From assembly GCA_930367215.1 (NCBI GenBank), contig OV884056.1, positions 86,067,285 through 86,131,284 on the forward strand: DNA of 64,000 nucleotides, given 5' to 3'. Source of the DNA: Pollenia angustigena. Taxonomy: Eukaryota; Arthropoda; Insecta; Diptera; Polleniidae. Shown piece after piece: positions 33,285-45,263 of this stretch. A model generated the notes under the pieces. It worked only from the letters and a program-made list of their open reading frames with translations. It was not told where the DNA came from and ran no database searches. Each line of letters opens with the position of its first letter. Position 1 is the first letter of the stretch. Made by a program: the position numbers and the translations under genes.

Positions 33285-34669
33285 CTGTAAATAAAAAAGA
33301 GATAAAAACGTTTTATTAGAAGATTTAACAAATATAAAACAAATCTGTTCAAGAAAAAAAAAATTTTTGAAAGGCGTATAAAAAAATTAACCTTTTAAAA
33401 ATATCCATGAAATTAGACTATGATTTGCATATTTTACCATTTTTTTTTAACTTAAGGTTTGGGTAATTGGTTGATTTTAGCACATTGTTAGTCATAAATT
33501 ACAAAATATATGTATATGTAGTTTATTCTGTTAGGCACCAAAATAAGTCTCCTTTCGTTGCCAAAACTAAATACCAGACAAACTTCGTATTTTGGCATGA
33601 TTCATAACACCCAAAAATACATGTTAATTTTTCTTTACGTCTATCATATGGGGTGCATTTCCTAAAGAGTGTTTTGCAATAAAATTCAACCCCTAAACTA
33701 ATATTCATCATCATGCAGACAACATTGACACTGATTCTATATTTGGATTGTACTCGTGCTCATAAAACATAAATGCTTCCTTCAAGCTAAAGTTGGAAGA
33801 ACGAGAGTCCTTCAAGCAATTGAAAATTATGAGTCATCAAAATGATAAATACTAAATGTTCCGTCATGAAATATGTAGACAACGGACTTGGCATTTAATT
33901 TTGCACAAGTATAATAAATCGTTCTTAAAAAAATACCACAACCGGCAAACAAAGCACGTGCCCCAAGTGAAAATAAACCCATTAAAGAAAAATCAATAGA
34001 AAGAAAGAGAAATACTAGCCTGCTACTTTCTACTTTACTCCAACCCTTTTTTTTAGGTTAAAAAAAAAAGAAAAGGAAAACGTAACTTGAAATAACCACA
34101 AATTAGAGGGGATGGATTTCACTTTCATACTTAATATCTTGCAGATAAAAGCGGAGGAATACAAGTGGATATTATGCTTGGAGTTGATAAAGAATTTGTT
34201 AATTTATGATTAATGGCATTTTCATTTCAATTACTTTATCATGATATTCCTTGATACAACTCAAATACCGTCATTAAAGGACATTTTTCTAAAATTTTTC
34301 ATTAACCCTCATATTGTTTGTTGGGTCGGTTTGAATTATGCCAGTAATTTTTAACCCACAATACCTTCCAAAACAAATATCTACATTAAAAGTCCTCCTT
34401 CGATATCATTCCGCATCCGTCCATCTCTCTTGCTTTTTTAGAATCCTAATTTTTTTTACATGAGAGTAACTGCCTGTTTATTGAACACGAGCGCAAGACT
34501 CCTTCGCTCAACTAACTTAAAAAACAAACAAAAAATTTTAAATTTTAAATTTTGTTTTTGTCAAACGAACCAGAATTATTGTTTTTGTTAGGACCAGCAC
34601 TCAGGGGATGACCCCTACTAATGTATTGCATTGTGTTGGAACTAGAAAAATATGTTATGGGAAGAAGGA
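33285..34669. other. Region upstream of CRMP exon 1, no gene recognised
   Basis: AT-rich sequence with no conserved ORF. It should belong to the first (5' UTR) intron of CRMP on the minus strand, given the acceptor at 33285-33286. Confidence 0.4.
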
Positions 34670-35960
34670 TAGAGGGCGTATTGCTCGTGAACATTCGACT
34701 TGAAGTTTTTCATGTTGAAGCTGAAGACTCTAGCAGGTAATTCCATATGCGAACAGTTCGGCCAATAAACGAAATTTTACTGAAATGCGTTGTGCAATGG
34801 ACCGGCCAATCGACCGCAAAAGGATGAGCTCTTGAGAAAAAAATTGTATTACGTACAAAGTATAGGTTTCGGGAACCAGCAGCCGTATTCTGTAATTTCT
34901 AAAGCAAAATTTCTATCGCTTAAAATCTCTAAAGTCGATTTAGCGATTTTTGGCTACGAATGCAATTCTGGGGGCTACTCTCTATTGCGATGCGAAAGAA
35001 AATTGCAGCAAATCTAGCGCAATCTTCAATACGTTTGCACATGTGTCTTTCGCATCTTTTAATTTTTGTTTCTTTCCGTAAATCATCACTTTATTTTATT
35101 TAAATTTTCCAAATTCAAATATTTTTACACACTTTGGCATTTCATTACTGTAAATCCGCGCCATCATTAATTTGTATTGCCAATATCGCTTCATTTTTCA
35201 AAAAATTTTGCGAAAGTGATGGAGAGTACCAAGTTGGCGTTTAGCTTTCGTACGAAATTGTTTTCGCATCGCAATAGAGAGTAGACCCTCTGTAACATGC
35301 ATTGCTAAATTTGGCAAGGTCATACAAATTTAATTCGCAGCAGTTTAAGTTTTTAATGTTATCGCTAAAATGTTTAAATTTTGTAATCTCTATCGCCATT
35401 TTAGCAATCGAGATTTAGCTTTAGCTAAGCGAATTACAGAACGGCTGCAGATCCCTAATTTCATCAGAACACATTCCACTGCAGTAAAACAGGCAAAGCG
35501 ACGGTACTCAAGGAAGTCATTAGAATGGGATACCCTACTGTCACCACTGAAAACCTCCGCCCTTTCTTGCACGCGGTCAAGAAGCTCCAAAATAGACTTT
35601 ATAAATAGTAAGGAGGTCATATGGAGTGAAGTATCTCTTACACCGTTTAAAAAAACGGAGGCGCTTGAGTCCTTCTTTCCAAAACTTGAATATTGGTCTT
35701 TCCATCGGACATCACATTGTCATGCCCATAACGTCAAGAGATTCTGATTATTCAATATTTATACCACCTATACATACAGATGAGGCACCTTGATTTGCCG
35801 CGCGTTTATGCGTTAGCATGCAACATTGTCTACTTCGGGCATTAAAATCGACCCGATTTGCACGACCCCATTCCGAGATTATGTCAAGGTCTCGTCCAAG
35901 CGTATCATTCATGTTCTGCCTCATAGCAACAGCATCGGATACGTTAGGTCTTTATTCAAA
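34670..35960 (-). mobile_element. Non-LTR retrotransposon RT C-terminal fragment, split by a MITE
   Basis: On the minus strand: ISEWGRANRVDFNARSRQCC, KRCKRYFTPYDLLTIYKVYF, LELLDRVQERAEVF..GDSRVSHSNDFLEYRR (about 35390-35620), and beyond the MITE the tail with FNMKNFKSNVHEQY. These are the thumb and C-terminal blocks of jockey/CR1-like insect LINEs. Frameshifts and stops are present. Confidence 0.72.
34880..35447. mobile_element. MITE inserted in the LINE fragment
   Basis: CAGCCGTATTCTGTAATT on the left, AATTACAGAACGGCTG on the right, flanked by CAG on both sides. The termini resemble the TTA-flanked family at 12580-13090. It encloses another foldback (34971-35287: GGGGCTACTCTCTATTGCG mirrored by CGCAATAGAGAGTAGACCC). 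Confidence 0.7.
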
Positions 35961-36477
35961 TCTGTGGCATTTTGACAAAACATCTTAAGTCGAGATAAGT
36001 GAAAAATCTTTTTTATTAAAAAGAAAAATAAACCAAAATTAAAGAAAAATTTCGTTTATAATAAAACATTTTAAAAACGTAAACAAAAATGTTAATGAAT
36101 GAAAATTCGTAAATTCGTATGATTAACAACATTTATTTCAACTTTTTAAATTTGTCAAAATGCCACAGCAATAAATACGAATGGCAAATGTTGCTGTCAT
36201 CTGCAAAAGAGTAGATAGGGTTGTAAGTTCGACATTGGAAGTCATTTAGAGAAATAAGAAATAGAGTAGAAAAAAGAACGCAGCCTTGCAATTATTACTT
36301 TTCAAACTTTTCTGGCCTTACAACTTCGAGTTTCTGCCGATCTAGTTAAGACAAATATAATACCCCTTAATTATTTTATGGACTCTCTTCGCTCTAAGTG
36401 CATGTCCTCGTTTTCGTTATTAACGCAGTATCCCGAATGAGAATCTTGGATTTTTTATCTTTTCATTAGAGTTTCTA

Positions 36478-36900
36478 CGCGGGGAGGAATTCCCGGGAAT
36501 CCCTGGACATTTTTTTAAAATTAATCCAGGGAAATTTTTTTTTTTTTTTATCAACTTAATGTTTAAACATACGAAATTTTTATTTATATAACTTTCATTC
36601 GCAATTTTTTAAGAAACTCTTAAAGCAGTTTTTCAGACAAGACTGAGCTTGGGCGATTTTTTAGTAAAAGCATGAATAAATTATTATCAAATTTAAAATA
36701 TTTTTATGAATACAGGCAAAATTTAATTATTAATGCCTGTATTCACAAACATTTTTTAAATTTAACAAAGGTTTAAAGAACAAATTTACTATGAAAATTA
36801 TCCTTAATATACGTCTGTTAAATTTAATAATCGTTTATGAATACGGGGGTTAGTTATTTATTTTGTGTTATACCTCAAATTCCCTGGAAACTCAGAATCA
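36478..36900. mobile_element. hAT-family end related to the element at 58033
   Basis: GAGTTTCTACGCGGG and TTCCCGGGAATCCCTGG match the inverted right end of the element at 58033-59585. A small foldback (CCTGTATTCACAAAC / TTTATGAATACGG) lies at about 36749-36849. The far end is weak (near 36880). Confidence 0.5.
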
Positions 36901-37845
36901 CCTTGGCTGGTTGTCTCTCCATGTTGCGTAATGCAAAAACTACAGATCGCAATTTTTAAAATAATTGATTGACATTTAATACATACATTTTAATTGTCAC
37001 AAGGGCGACAACCATTGAAAATCGTGAGAATCGTTCCATAATTTCACTTAACTAAGAACTTAATAACTTAATTTTCTTTTAACGTGCTAATGGAACCCAT
37101 GGCCATTCCTAGATTGAATGTATTCCAATAGAGTACAATCTCGAAACAGTGTCTTCTTAAAAACTCTGGCTTATGGTATCAAATGGTCGTGCGTGACTGA
37201 ATATATTGTTTTAATTGTTTTTTTTTGGTATTTAACTAACTAGAATTAACCAGATTAGATGACTTAAATTTTTTATCTTTTTTAAATTTGTTCAACATCT
37301 TGTTTTACTCACTTACAAAAAATAAAAACCAAATACATAAATATCTCATGCATTGATCTTTGCCACAATTTAAATAAGAAAACAAGATTTACAACACATT
37401 TTAACTAAATTGCGACAATTTATTTTTTGCGGTTTTTTTAAATAAACTAGTCTAGAAAACTTTTCGCGCTCAAATATAAAAACAATTTGTTGGTCACTTG
37501 GGGTCTTTAATTCCAGTTGCAAACAAGCAATTCTCGCACTAAATCATACAAAATGTTTGCGGCTGCAAAATAAACGAGTTAAATTTTTAATTCAATTCAA
37601 TTAAAATATTTTTTTCAAAAAATTTAACACAAACAAGTGACGGATGTCGTGGCCCAGAGTAATGATAATCAATGAACATCATGATGATGATAATATTTAG
37701 AACATAGTTTGATAATTAACGTGTCTAGGTTATAGTTCTCCCGATTAAAAGATCATAAAAGACAAATTTATTTAACTTGAAATTTTAGATCCAGTTAGCT
37801 CTTTCTTTTTAAAAAAAATTTAAAATTAATACTCACTAAAATTAA

Positions 37846-38022
37846 GGGGGTAATTTTGTTGTTCACTTCACCTTGCGTTGAGAAAATTTTCATATAAAAT
37901 TTTTTGAATTTTAAAAATTTCATAAAATTTTCATATAAAATTTTTTGAATTTTAAAAATTTCAAAAAATTTTATATGAAAATTTTCTCAACGCAATGTGA
38001 AGTGAACAACAAAATTACCCCC
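37846..38022. mobile_element. Foldback MITE (TAA target)
   Basis: GGGGGTAATTTTGTTGTTC is mirrored by its complement, arms of about 65 bp nearly perfect, with TAA on each side (37843-37845, 38023-38025). The inner arm carries a tandem duplication of a segment with CATATAAAATTTTTTGAA. Confidence 0.85.
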
Positions 38023-38449
38023 TAATAATAAAAGTGCTTAGTCTATTTATAAAGGGTGTCTCAAAATTAATGCCAGCGTAAGGCCTCCATAAAATCTAAT
38101 TGTTGAGGCTTACTGCCCGACGCACAGTAGGGTTTTTGATACCAAAAATAGGAACTAATTGCAAAATTAAATTTAGGAAAACCGAATACATTTTTGTAGT
38201 CGGTAAAAGTACACAACATTCCACATCACTAGTGCAAACATTTTGTTTTTGACAACTACCGTTATGTCACTATACAATTTTAAAGTTTGAGTTATTTGAC
38301 GTTTTCCTCGAGTGCAATATAAATTTCACATTTTTGTGTCTTACAAATTAGTTTTGAGTGTTTTCTAAAGTGATAGTTAGACATATTTTAATGGAACCTT
38401 CAACCTCAGGTTAGTTAGATTCAATTATGTTTTTTTGTGTAATTTTTAT

Positions 38450-39695
38450 ACCCTCCACCACAATTAGTTGTGAAGAGGGTATATTAAGTTTGTCATTCCG
38501 TATGACACTTTTTTATTATTCATCTCAGGCCCCATAAAGTATATATATTCTGGGTGCTTGAGTAATTCTAAGTCGATTTAGCCATGTCCGTCTGTCTGTC
38601 CGTCTATTGAAAACACGCTCACTTTCGAACAACTCAAAAGAAATGAACAAACTTGGTGCCAAATTGCTTGTAGTTATCCTAAGCAGTTTGGGATTGAAAT
38701 CCAGCAAAATCGGTTCAGTAGGACCAGAGCTATGAATCAAAATGTGGAACCACCACCTAAAAAATTGATAATTTTGTTACAAAAAATAACATAAATGCTG
38801 GAACAAGGCACGGAATGATATAAGACTTTGCAAAAATTTGTTTTATTTGACTGGAAATCACGCTGTTAAATTTCGTGATGATCCCTCCATAATTTACCCT
38901 GAGCCCCATATAAACAATACTCCCGGAAAACAGTTTAGTACGCCTAAAACCGTAAAAAATAACGCTAGCCAAACAAAATTTGGTACGTCACAGTTTTATA
39001 GGACTACAAATGACACTGTGAAATTTCGTGAAGATCGGTACATAATTTACCCTAGGCCCCATAGAAACCCTTCTCCCGGAAAACAGTTTAGTACGCCTAA
39101 AACCGTAAAATATAATGCAATCATAACAAATTTTGGCTCGTCACAGTTTTATAGGACTACAAATGATACTGTGAAATTTCGTGAAGATCGGTACATAATT
39201 TACCCTAGACCCCATAGAAACCCTACTCCCGGAAAACAGTTTAGTACACCTAAAACCATAATTAATAATAATAGCATAACAGAAATTGGTACGTCACACT
39301 TTTATTAAAGGGCTAGAAATGACGCTGTGAAATTTCATGATGATCGGTCCATAAATTACCCTAGGCCCCATAGAAACCCTACTCCCGGAAAGCAGTTTAG
39401 TACACCTAAAACCATAATTAATAATGCTAGCATAACAGAAATTGGTACGTCACAGTTTTAAAGGACTAGAAATGACGCTGTGAAATTTCGTGATGATCGG
39501 TCCATAATTTACCCTAGGCCCCATATAAACCCTACTACCGGAAAACAGTTTAGTCGCCTAAAACCATAATTAATAACAAATCGTCACAGTTTAAGATAAT
39601 AATAACATAATACAGATATTACTCCTTAAACATTCGAACTGTCGGTGGAGGGTATCAAAGATTCGGCACAGCCGAATATAGCACTCTAACTTGTT
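38450..39695 (-). repeat. Dispersed repeat with five 153-bp tandem units, copy 1
   Basis: Ends: ATACCCTCCACCACAATTAG (a hairpin with GAAGAGGGTAT) and GGTGGAGGGTATC..TTCGGCACAGCCGAA..AACTTGTTTT. Units starting AAATTTCGTGA occur at 38868, 39021, 39174, 39330 and 39483 (periods 153, 153, 156, 153). The period divides by three, so an ORF (38838-39308) runs through the units; it is not a gene. Copy 2, inverted, is at 61763-62981. A Helitron/DINE-like nature is possible but unproven. Confidence 0.75.
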
Positions 39696-40523
39696 TTTAT
39701 TATTTTTAATTAATTTTAACGCGTAAGCCTATAAATAAGTGGATTTCGGGAAATATGTCGATAAATAGTTGTGTATAAAGCCAAATTAAGAAAAACACTT
39801 TTTTTTCTTAAAATATAAACGCTTTTGAAAATATTTTTGAAAATTTGGTCTGCACATTTAAAAAAAAAAATTTTAATATGGGCATTTCCGTCAAAAGGTC
39901 CACCGTGACCGAAAATTTAAAAGTTATCAAAAGCTGATTATTTTACGATATCGTTATAGAGAAATATTTAGATTTTACTAATTTTATAAATTTACCCATA
40001 AATTTGTTCACTTAGATGAACAATCAGACTGCAAAGTTGTGCAAACGTAATTTCTTATTTGTGAGAATGTTTTATTGTATGTTTCCTTTAATATTTATCT
40101 TTCTTAAAAGAGGTGATATTTGATAAAAATTATTCCATAAAAATTTTCTTACATGGTCTGTAATCTAAGGAAGAGTTCAAAGAGAAATATGTTATTCGGA
40201 TTAACGGTAAATTTTTATTTTATTTTGATCATTATTCAGTTAAATTATTACGGAAAAAATTTCACGTTCGAAATGTCACGTATCGACCCAGATTTTGACT
40301 TAAAAAAAAAAAAATACAGAAGATTTTTGAATCAAACCAAGACATTTTAATGTTACACGTAACAGTTATACCTTTTTTCATAAAAGTCAGATGAAAACAG
40401 TTATTTTTTTGATTTTTAATTTTTAGGACCAAAATAACTGTTATTTTTTGATTTTTATTTTTTCGATCAAAAATAACAGTTATTTTTTGATTTTTATTTT
40501 TTTGAACAAAAATAACAGATATA

Positions 40524-41518
40524 CAGTGGTATCCCGGTTTAACGTATACTCAGTTTAACGAATTCGCGATTTAACGTACGGTCTTATTTTTTTCATTGAG
40601 TACCTTATATTACGAACAAACAGCAAATTTTAGTACTCTATTTAACGAATTTTTACAAAAAAATTTGTAAAAGCAAAATAGATTGAATGCAAACATATTT
40701 GCATCCATTCTCTTTTGTTTTTGTATACATTTTTACCATATTTTTAAAGCGATTTAACTGAAAACAACGAGTTAAGAGAAGTATTTTATTTTCTTACACA
40801 GAAAGCAAAGAAAATACTTGCTCTCCAAAATAAAAATTTGTACGTTACAAAGTAATTTTTTACTTTTGCTTACAAAACAAATGTTTGTTTTCTGTATTAA
40901 ATTTTACTTCAATTTTGTGAAGTTTTTGTAAAGTTGACATCAAAGTGCCCAAAAGAAAACGTTAAATTCTATAAGAAAAATTAAACATTTTTAACGACTA
41001 TGAAAAGGGCCTGCGACTTAGTCCTTTATCTAATAAATATCAGCTGCTAAAGTCATCATTATGCAAAATTATAAAATCAAAACGGAAACTTTTGAGCGAA
41101 ATGGAAAAGACTAAATTCGGAATATTCCTATTATTGGTCCTATATTAAAAGCAAAAGCCCTCTAGATCTACACAAAAAAATGTATGTTGAAAAATTTTAG
41201 CCAGCCATGGCTGGTTCTGTAGATTCAAAAAACGCTATGGAATTCGTTTAATGAAGCAAAGTGGGGAGAAACTCTCTTCTAACAAAGAGTTAGTGCAGCC
41301 GTTTATATCTACATATGCACTCATTTAATTGAAAATGATATGAAGTATTTATTTTTTGTTTGTGTTATGTATGGAAATAAACGAATTTACTTTGTTTTAT
41401 TAAAATATTGTTGTTTTATTAATAAAAATGTATTAAAAAAAACTTCGGGATTTAACGAATTTTCCGATATAACGAAAGGGCCTGACAATATATAATTCGT
41501 TAAACCGAGATACCACTG
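40524..41518 (+). mobile_element. pogo/Tigger-like element, defective
   Basis: CAGTGGTATCCCGGTTTAACG on the left, its near complement CGTTAAACCGAGATACCACTG-type end on the right, TA on both sides. Subterminal ACGAATT / TTTAACGA repeats. Inside, at about 40995-41110, is a frame YEKGLRLSPLSNKYQLLKSS and on, like the N-terminal helix-turn-helix of pogo transposases (LA.KY.V.KST); the catalytic part is absent. Confidence 0.78.
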
Positions 41519-41916
41519 TATATTGATTTTTATTTTTTCGAGCAAAAAAAAAGTTATTCTCTAAAGAAATGTACGTGTTTTTATAATTTAGTTGACTTTT
41601 AATAATTATTTTAATGTGCATAAGAAATTCCAATGATAAATACACATTAAAATAAATATTTAAAGTCAACTAAATTATTAAATCACGTACATTTCTTTAG
41701 GGAATAACTTTTATTTTTGCTCGAAAAAATAAAAATCAATATACATATGTATAACTGTTATTTTTGCTCAAAAAAATAAAAATCAAAAAATAACTGTTAA
41801 GTTTGATCGAAAATATAAAAATCAAAATTTTAAAAATCAATATATTTTATAATTGACAAGTGCATAAGGAACAATATGGTATACTTGAATCAGTTTTTCG
41901 ACATTTAATTCTATAT

Positions 41917-42697
41917 GGGTGTTTCTCTGGTTATGCACGCGACATTTGTACGCGTTTTATTGTGTTTGAATATTAAAAAAATAGAAGTGGATTGGAATTT
42001 TAGAATGAATTCTAGAATCGTTACATTGTTTGTGATAAGTTCTTTCTAAAAAGTATATATAATGGTAAATTGAGCACTGGGTACACAAATGCCATGCAAT
42101 CAAAGTTGACTTACTCACGTGACAAAAATAGAAGTGCCTTTTAGGACCGTAAGAAAAAGTGCGAAAGTAAGTGAATTGTAGGAGGTTTTTATTTCGGAAA
42201 AAATGTTTTTATAAAGGTTAGTAATGGGCCTTTATAATCATGTTTTGTTCAAAAGCAACTATGCATGGGTTGGCGAAGAAAAAAATAAATTGTAAATTAC
42301 GCACGTGACATTACGCACGTGACACTTTTTCCATATGTTTTTTTATTATTATCTTCACGCATTTTCCCATAAATGTCTTAAAATTTGCTTAACAAAAAAA
42401 ACTTAATACTCGTTTTACAATTGATTGTAATGGAGAGATTATGAAGAAAGAGTGTAAACATAACATATTTCTTGCATGTAAAATAAGTATATAAAAATGT
42501 CTTTAAAAGTAGAAAATACAGAAAATTATAAAATTTTCCAGTTTCCAGCCCAATTTCCTCAAGTAAAACAGCTCAGATATGTTAGGAAACCATTTTTTAA
42601 TAAGAACATAGGCTTTTTTTCTAATAATAAACAATAAAAGACGATGATAATCAACATTTTTTTTTTCATCCTGGTAGACCATTCTGGAGAAATGCCC
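41917..42697. mobile_element. ATAT-flanked MITE with ACGTGACA motifs, complete copy
   Basis: GGGTGTTTCTCTGG on the left and CCATTCTGGAGAAATGCCC on the right, with ATAT on each side (41913-41916, 42698-42701). Contains ACGCGACATTTGTACG, CACGTGACAAAA and twice CGCACGTGACA. Partial copies at 1-428 and from 63300. A 4-bp target suggests neither hAT nor mariner. Confidence 0.75.
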
Positions 42698-43162
42698 ATA
42701 TGCTTTTTTTGTTTTAAAATTTCAATATAACTATTATTTTCGGTCCCTGTGTTACATTGCTACGTAAAATTCTGAAAGTAGTTTGACTAAAAAACTGTGC
42801 CAGGTTTCGCTGAATTGCGCCTTTTTATACATGGCTACAAAAACTACTTCTGTTTTTTTTTCACGTTCGAACCGCTACTTCTTTTAGCATTATCTTTGAC
42901 CTAGAATCGCGCCCTCCATAAACTTTAGCATAGATAACAGGCTTTCTTAGTGATATAAAATGGTTAAGAGAACGTAAAATTTTTTTTGTTTAAAATGTTA
43001 TTGCATTTTTGATGCGTACGACTGTCACATTCAACACTTTGGAATTACCCATATATTGTTGCACCTTCATATAAAAAATCAACTTTATCATGAGAGCTTG
43101 CATTTAATTATTAAATTAGAGTAGATTAATCATATTATTATAGTCTAATTGATGCATTAAAG

Positions 43163-43795
43163 GATGATGAGGTAAACAGTTTCTGTCTATACACGGAATG
43201 GGACTTTGATGATAGCTCTGGTCACACAACTTATAAGCAAGCATTCCACAATCCGAATGCTACTGACTCATCGGTTTTTATTACATCAATCGTGTCACTA
43301 AAATTATTGTGCAACAGCATAATCACATGGCAAAATCCTCTTCCAGCATCTTCTAGATATTGTAGGCCATTGAAAGTGGAATTTATAAAAGAAACCACGG
43401 TTGTTGCTAAGAGCGAAAAAAAAGAGTGGATCAGGAAATGAAAAACCTTAAAGAAAAACGCTTTGAAGTCAATCATAAGTTGGTCCCATCCACGATTGAT
43501 GGACAAAATATGTAATGCACTTACAGAAACTATTAGTACACAAAAATGCTTTTTATGTGGTGCTACTTCCAAAGAATTTAATAATATTGACAAAATGATT
43601 TCTTTGCAAGTAAAAACAGAAAATTTGGAGTTCGGTTTGTCAATTCTGCATGGACGGATCAGATTTTTTGAATATGCCATGTGGCATATAATCTACCAAT
43701 AAAGAAATGGCAAGCTAGATCGGACATCGAAAAACACGTTGTTGCAAAAAATAAAGCATTTATTCAAAAGGAGTTCAAAAAAGGTATGCTTTAAA
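43163..43795 (+). pseudogene. RAG1/Transib-like transposase fragment
   Basis: One frame with a TGA near 43439 reads FCLYTEWDFDDSS, SSRYCRPLKVEFIKETT, then HPRLMDKICNALTETISTQK, CFLCGATSKEFNNID and ENLEFGLSILHGRIRFFEYA. This belongs to a large family of insect transposon proteins in which a Met-Asp-Lys/Gly-Lys block followed by CxxC resembles the second catalytic Asp and zinc-binding region of RAG1. Family resemblance is from memory and the RAG1 link is inference; the family itself is well populated in insects. The upstream catalytic region is missing. Confidence 0.5.
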
Positions 43796-44135
43796 AAATT
43801 AACTAATGGAAATTAAATAAAATTTTTACTTAATAATATTAAAAAAATGAATAGTTTTACTTCTTAAAGTGAATTTGACTGAAAAAAGTTAAAATTTGAA
43901 ACAGGGAAAGTCACCTCGAATTAGTTCCCAATTTTGTTATCAAAAACCCCACACAGTCACACGTTAGGAGAACTTATGAACTAAAACCTTAAAATTAAAG
44001 ATCCTAAAAATTACATACTTTAATTATTTTATGGTCAAGAGTATAATAGATTCGACAAAGCCAAAAGAAGCACTCTTAATTGCTTACTTGGCAGTATAGA
44101 AAATATGGGGTTTATTAATTTGTATAATTACATCC

Positions 44136-44402
44136 CAGTAAAAACTTCGCTTACTTTTTCAAAATGCATAGCTTCCTTCACTTATTATTTAGTAGCTTTC
44201 TTCTTTAACTACTTTTATAGCTACTTCTTTAACTACTTCTTTCTGGATGTCTGTAGGTAAAAAAAATAATTACTAACATTTGAATGCGTTCATTTTGGGA
44301 CATCCCTTGTAAACTTCATCAGAACTTTCAGTAGGATTGTAAGTAGTGCTTTTAGTTTTTTCTGATTACTAAACACATTATTTTGTAGGCGAAGTTTTTA
44401 CT
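44136..44402. mobile_element. MITE with CAGTAAAAACTTCG ends, copy 1
   Basis: CAGTAAAAACTTCGCTTAC on the left, GTAGGCGAAGTTTTTACT on the right. Internal GAATGCGTTCATTTTGGGACATCCC. Copy 2, inverted, at 55657-55902. Confidence 0.72.
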
Positions 44403-44826
44403 CGGATTATTATTAATTATATTTTTGTCAAATTATTCTAGACGCTGCCTTTGCAACATTCAACTGATAAAATAAAAACAGTGTAAGAGTAAAAGATGGT
44501 AACTTTGTTTAAGTCATCTTAATTCGATTATTTTTATTCACAAAGTTTTGGTAAAACAATGATGTTAAGCAGGGTTACCGCTGGAAACTTTTAAAAAGGT
44601 TCACAAAAGGGGATTTTCCAGAAAAAGGGGTCAAAAAGGGTATTTAAATTAAAAAATGGTCAAGTTTTTTATAAACAAACAAAAAATAACAAATAGAAAC
44701 TGGGATTTATTTCCTTTCGTAGGTAACTTTATTTTATATTCAACATTTTTATATTTCGAATTTATTCTATGAGCTAAATTTCAGTTATGTATTTTATAAG
44801 TTTTTTTTGTAATAGTCCTATTCCTT

Positions 44827-44992
44827 CAATTTTCAGGAATGACTTTATACACTACCAGACCATTATATTGTATCTTCTTGTTACATTTTACAATAGCTAT
44901 CCAAAGGATAGCCAAAGTATATCTAAGGTAAAATTTAACAAGAAGATACAATATAATAGTCCGGTAGTGTATAAAGTCATTCCTGAAAATTG
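44827..44992. mobile_element. Foldback MITE
   Basis: CAATTTTCAGGAATGACTTT and on through TTGTATCTTCTTGTTA is mirrored exactly after a short centre; arms of about 70 bp. Two opposite-strand ORFs crossing it are artefacts. Confidence 0.8.
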
Positions 44993-45263
44993 AAAATGTT
45001 GAATACAAACAAAAAATATTTATTTCAAGTAGAAAGTGCACAAAAAACTTAACTTTTTTTGGAATGCCCTTTCCTTTTTTAACTCGTGACAAAAAGTTTG
45101 TTCTTAATCATTATAACAAATTTTTAATGCTTTTTGTGTTAAATTTTGGGGTTTGTTTCAATGTTGCAATTTTTCGGGAATTTTAGCCATGTTCGCGATA
45201 GAAGCGATTTTTTTCTGTAAGTTTTCTGATTATTTACGGCTTTTACGATTTTTAATAAATAAT

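Larger units (their letters stand above)
40358..42749. mobile_element. hAT-type foldback element, copy B, with two insertions
   Basis: Starts CGTAACAGTTAT (first few bases of the end lost) and ends TTATTTTCGGTCCCTG. TGTTACA lies on both sides (40351-40357, 42750-42756). Same arms as copy A. Interrupted at 40524-41518 (pogo-like) and 41917-42697 (ATAT MITE). Confidence 0.75.
38128..43951 (+). mobile_element. 5.8 kb DNA transposon with RAG1/Transib-like transposase relic
   Basis: Inverted ends TAGGGTTTTTGATACCAAAA and, at the right, the complement of TGGGGTTTTTGATAACAAAA; both continue into GGGAACTAATT-like sequence. Flanked by the 5-bp repeat CACAG (38123-38127, 43952-43956); 5-bp duplications are typical of Transib. 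A plus-strand ATG at 38391 opens MEPSTS and meets a donor-like CAG|GTTAGT. The C-terminal coding fragment is at 43163-43795. The middle was filled by a dispersed repeat, a hAT foldback, a pogo-like element and an ATAT-flanked MITE. Confidence 0.6.

Noticed and set aside
34790..35017. 75-codon plus ORF
   Set aside because: Spans the junction of a LINE fragment and a MITE; chance reading frame.
37500..37600. Non-coding 5' exon of CRMP (minus strand, acceptor-like TTATTTTGCAG)
   Set aside because: Only a splice-site-like string in AT-rich sequence; no independent support.
38838..39308. 156-codon ORF with repeated PHRNP..GKQFSTPKTV
   Set aside because: It is a read-through of tandem 153-bp repeat units (51 codons each), with stops in neighbouring units and an inverted non-coding copy elsewhere; not a protein gene.
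43231..43680. 149-codon minus ORF
   Set aside because: Antisense to the transposase-like frame on the plus strand, which carries the recognisable motifs.
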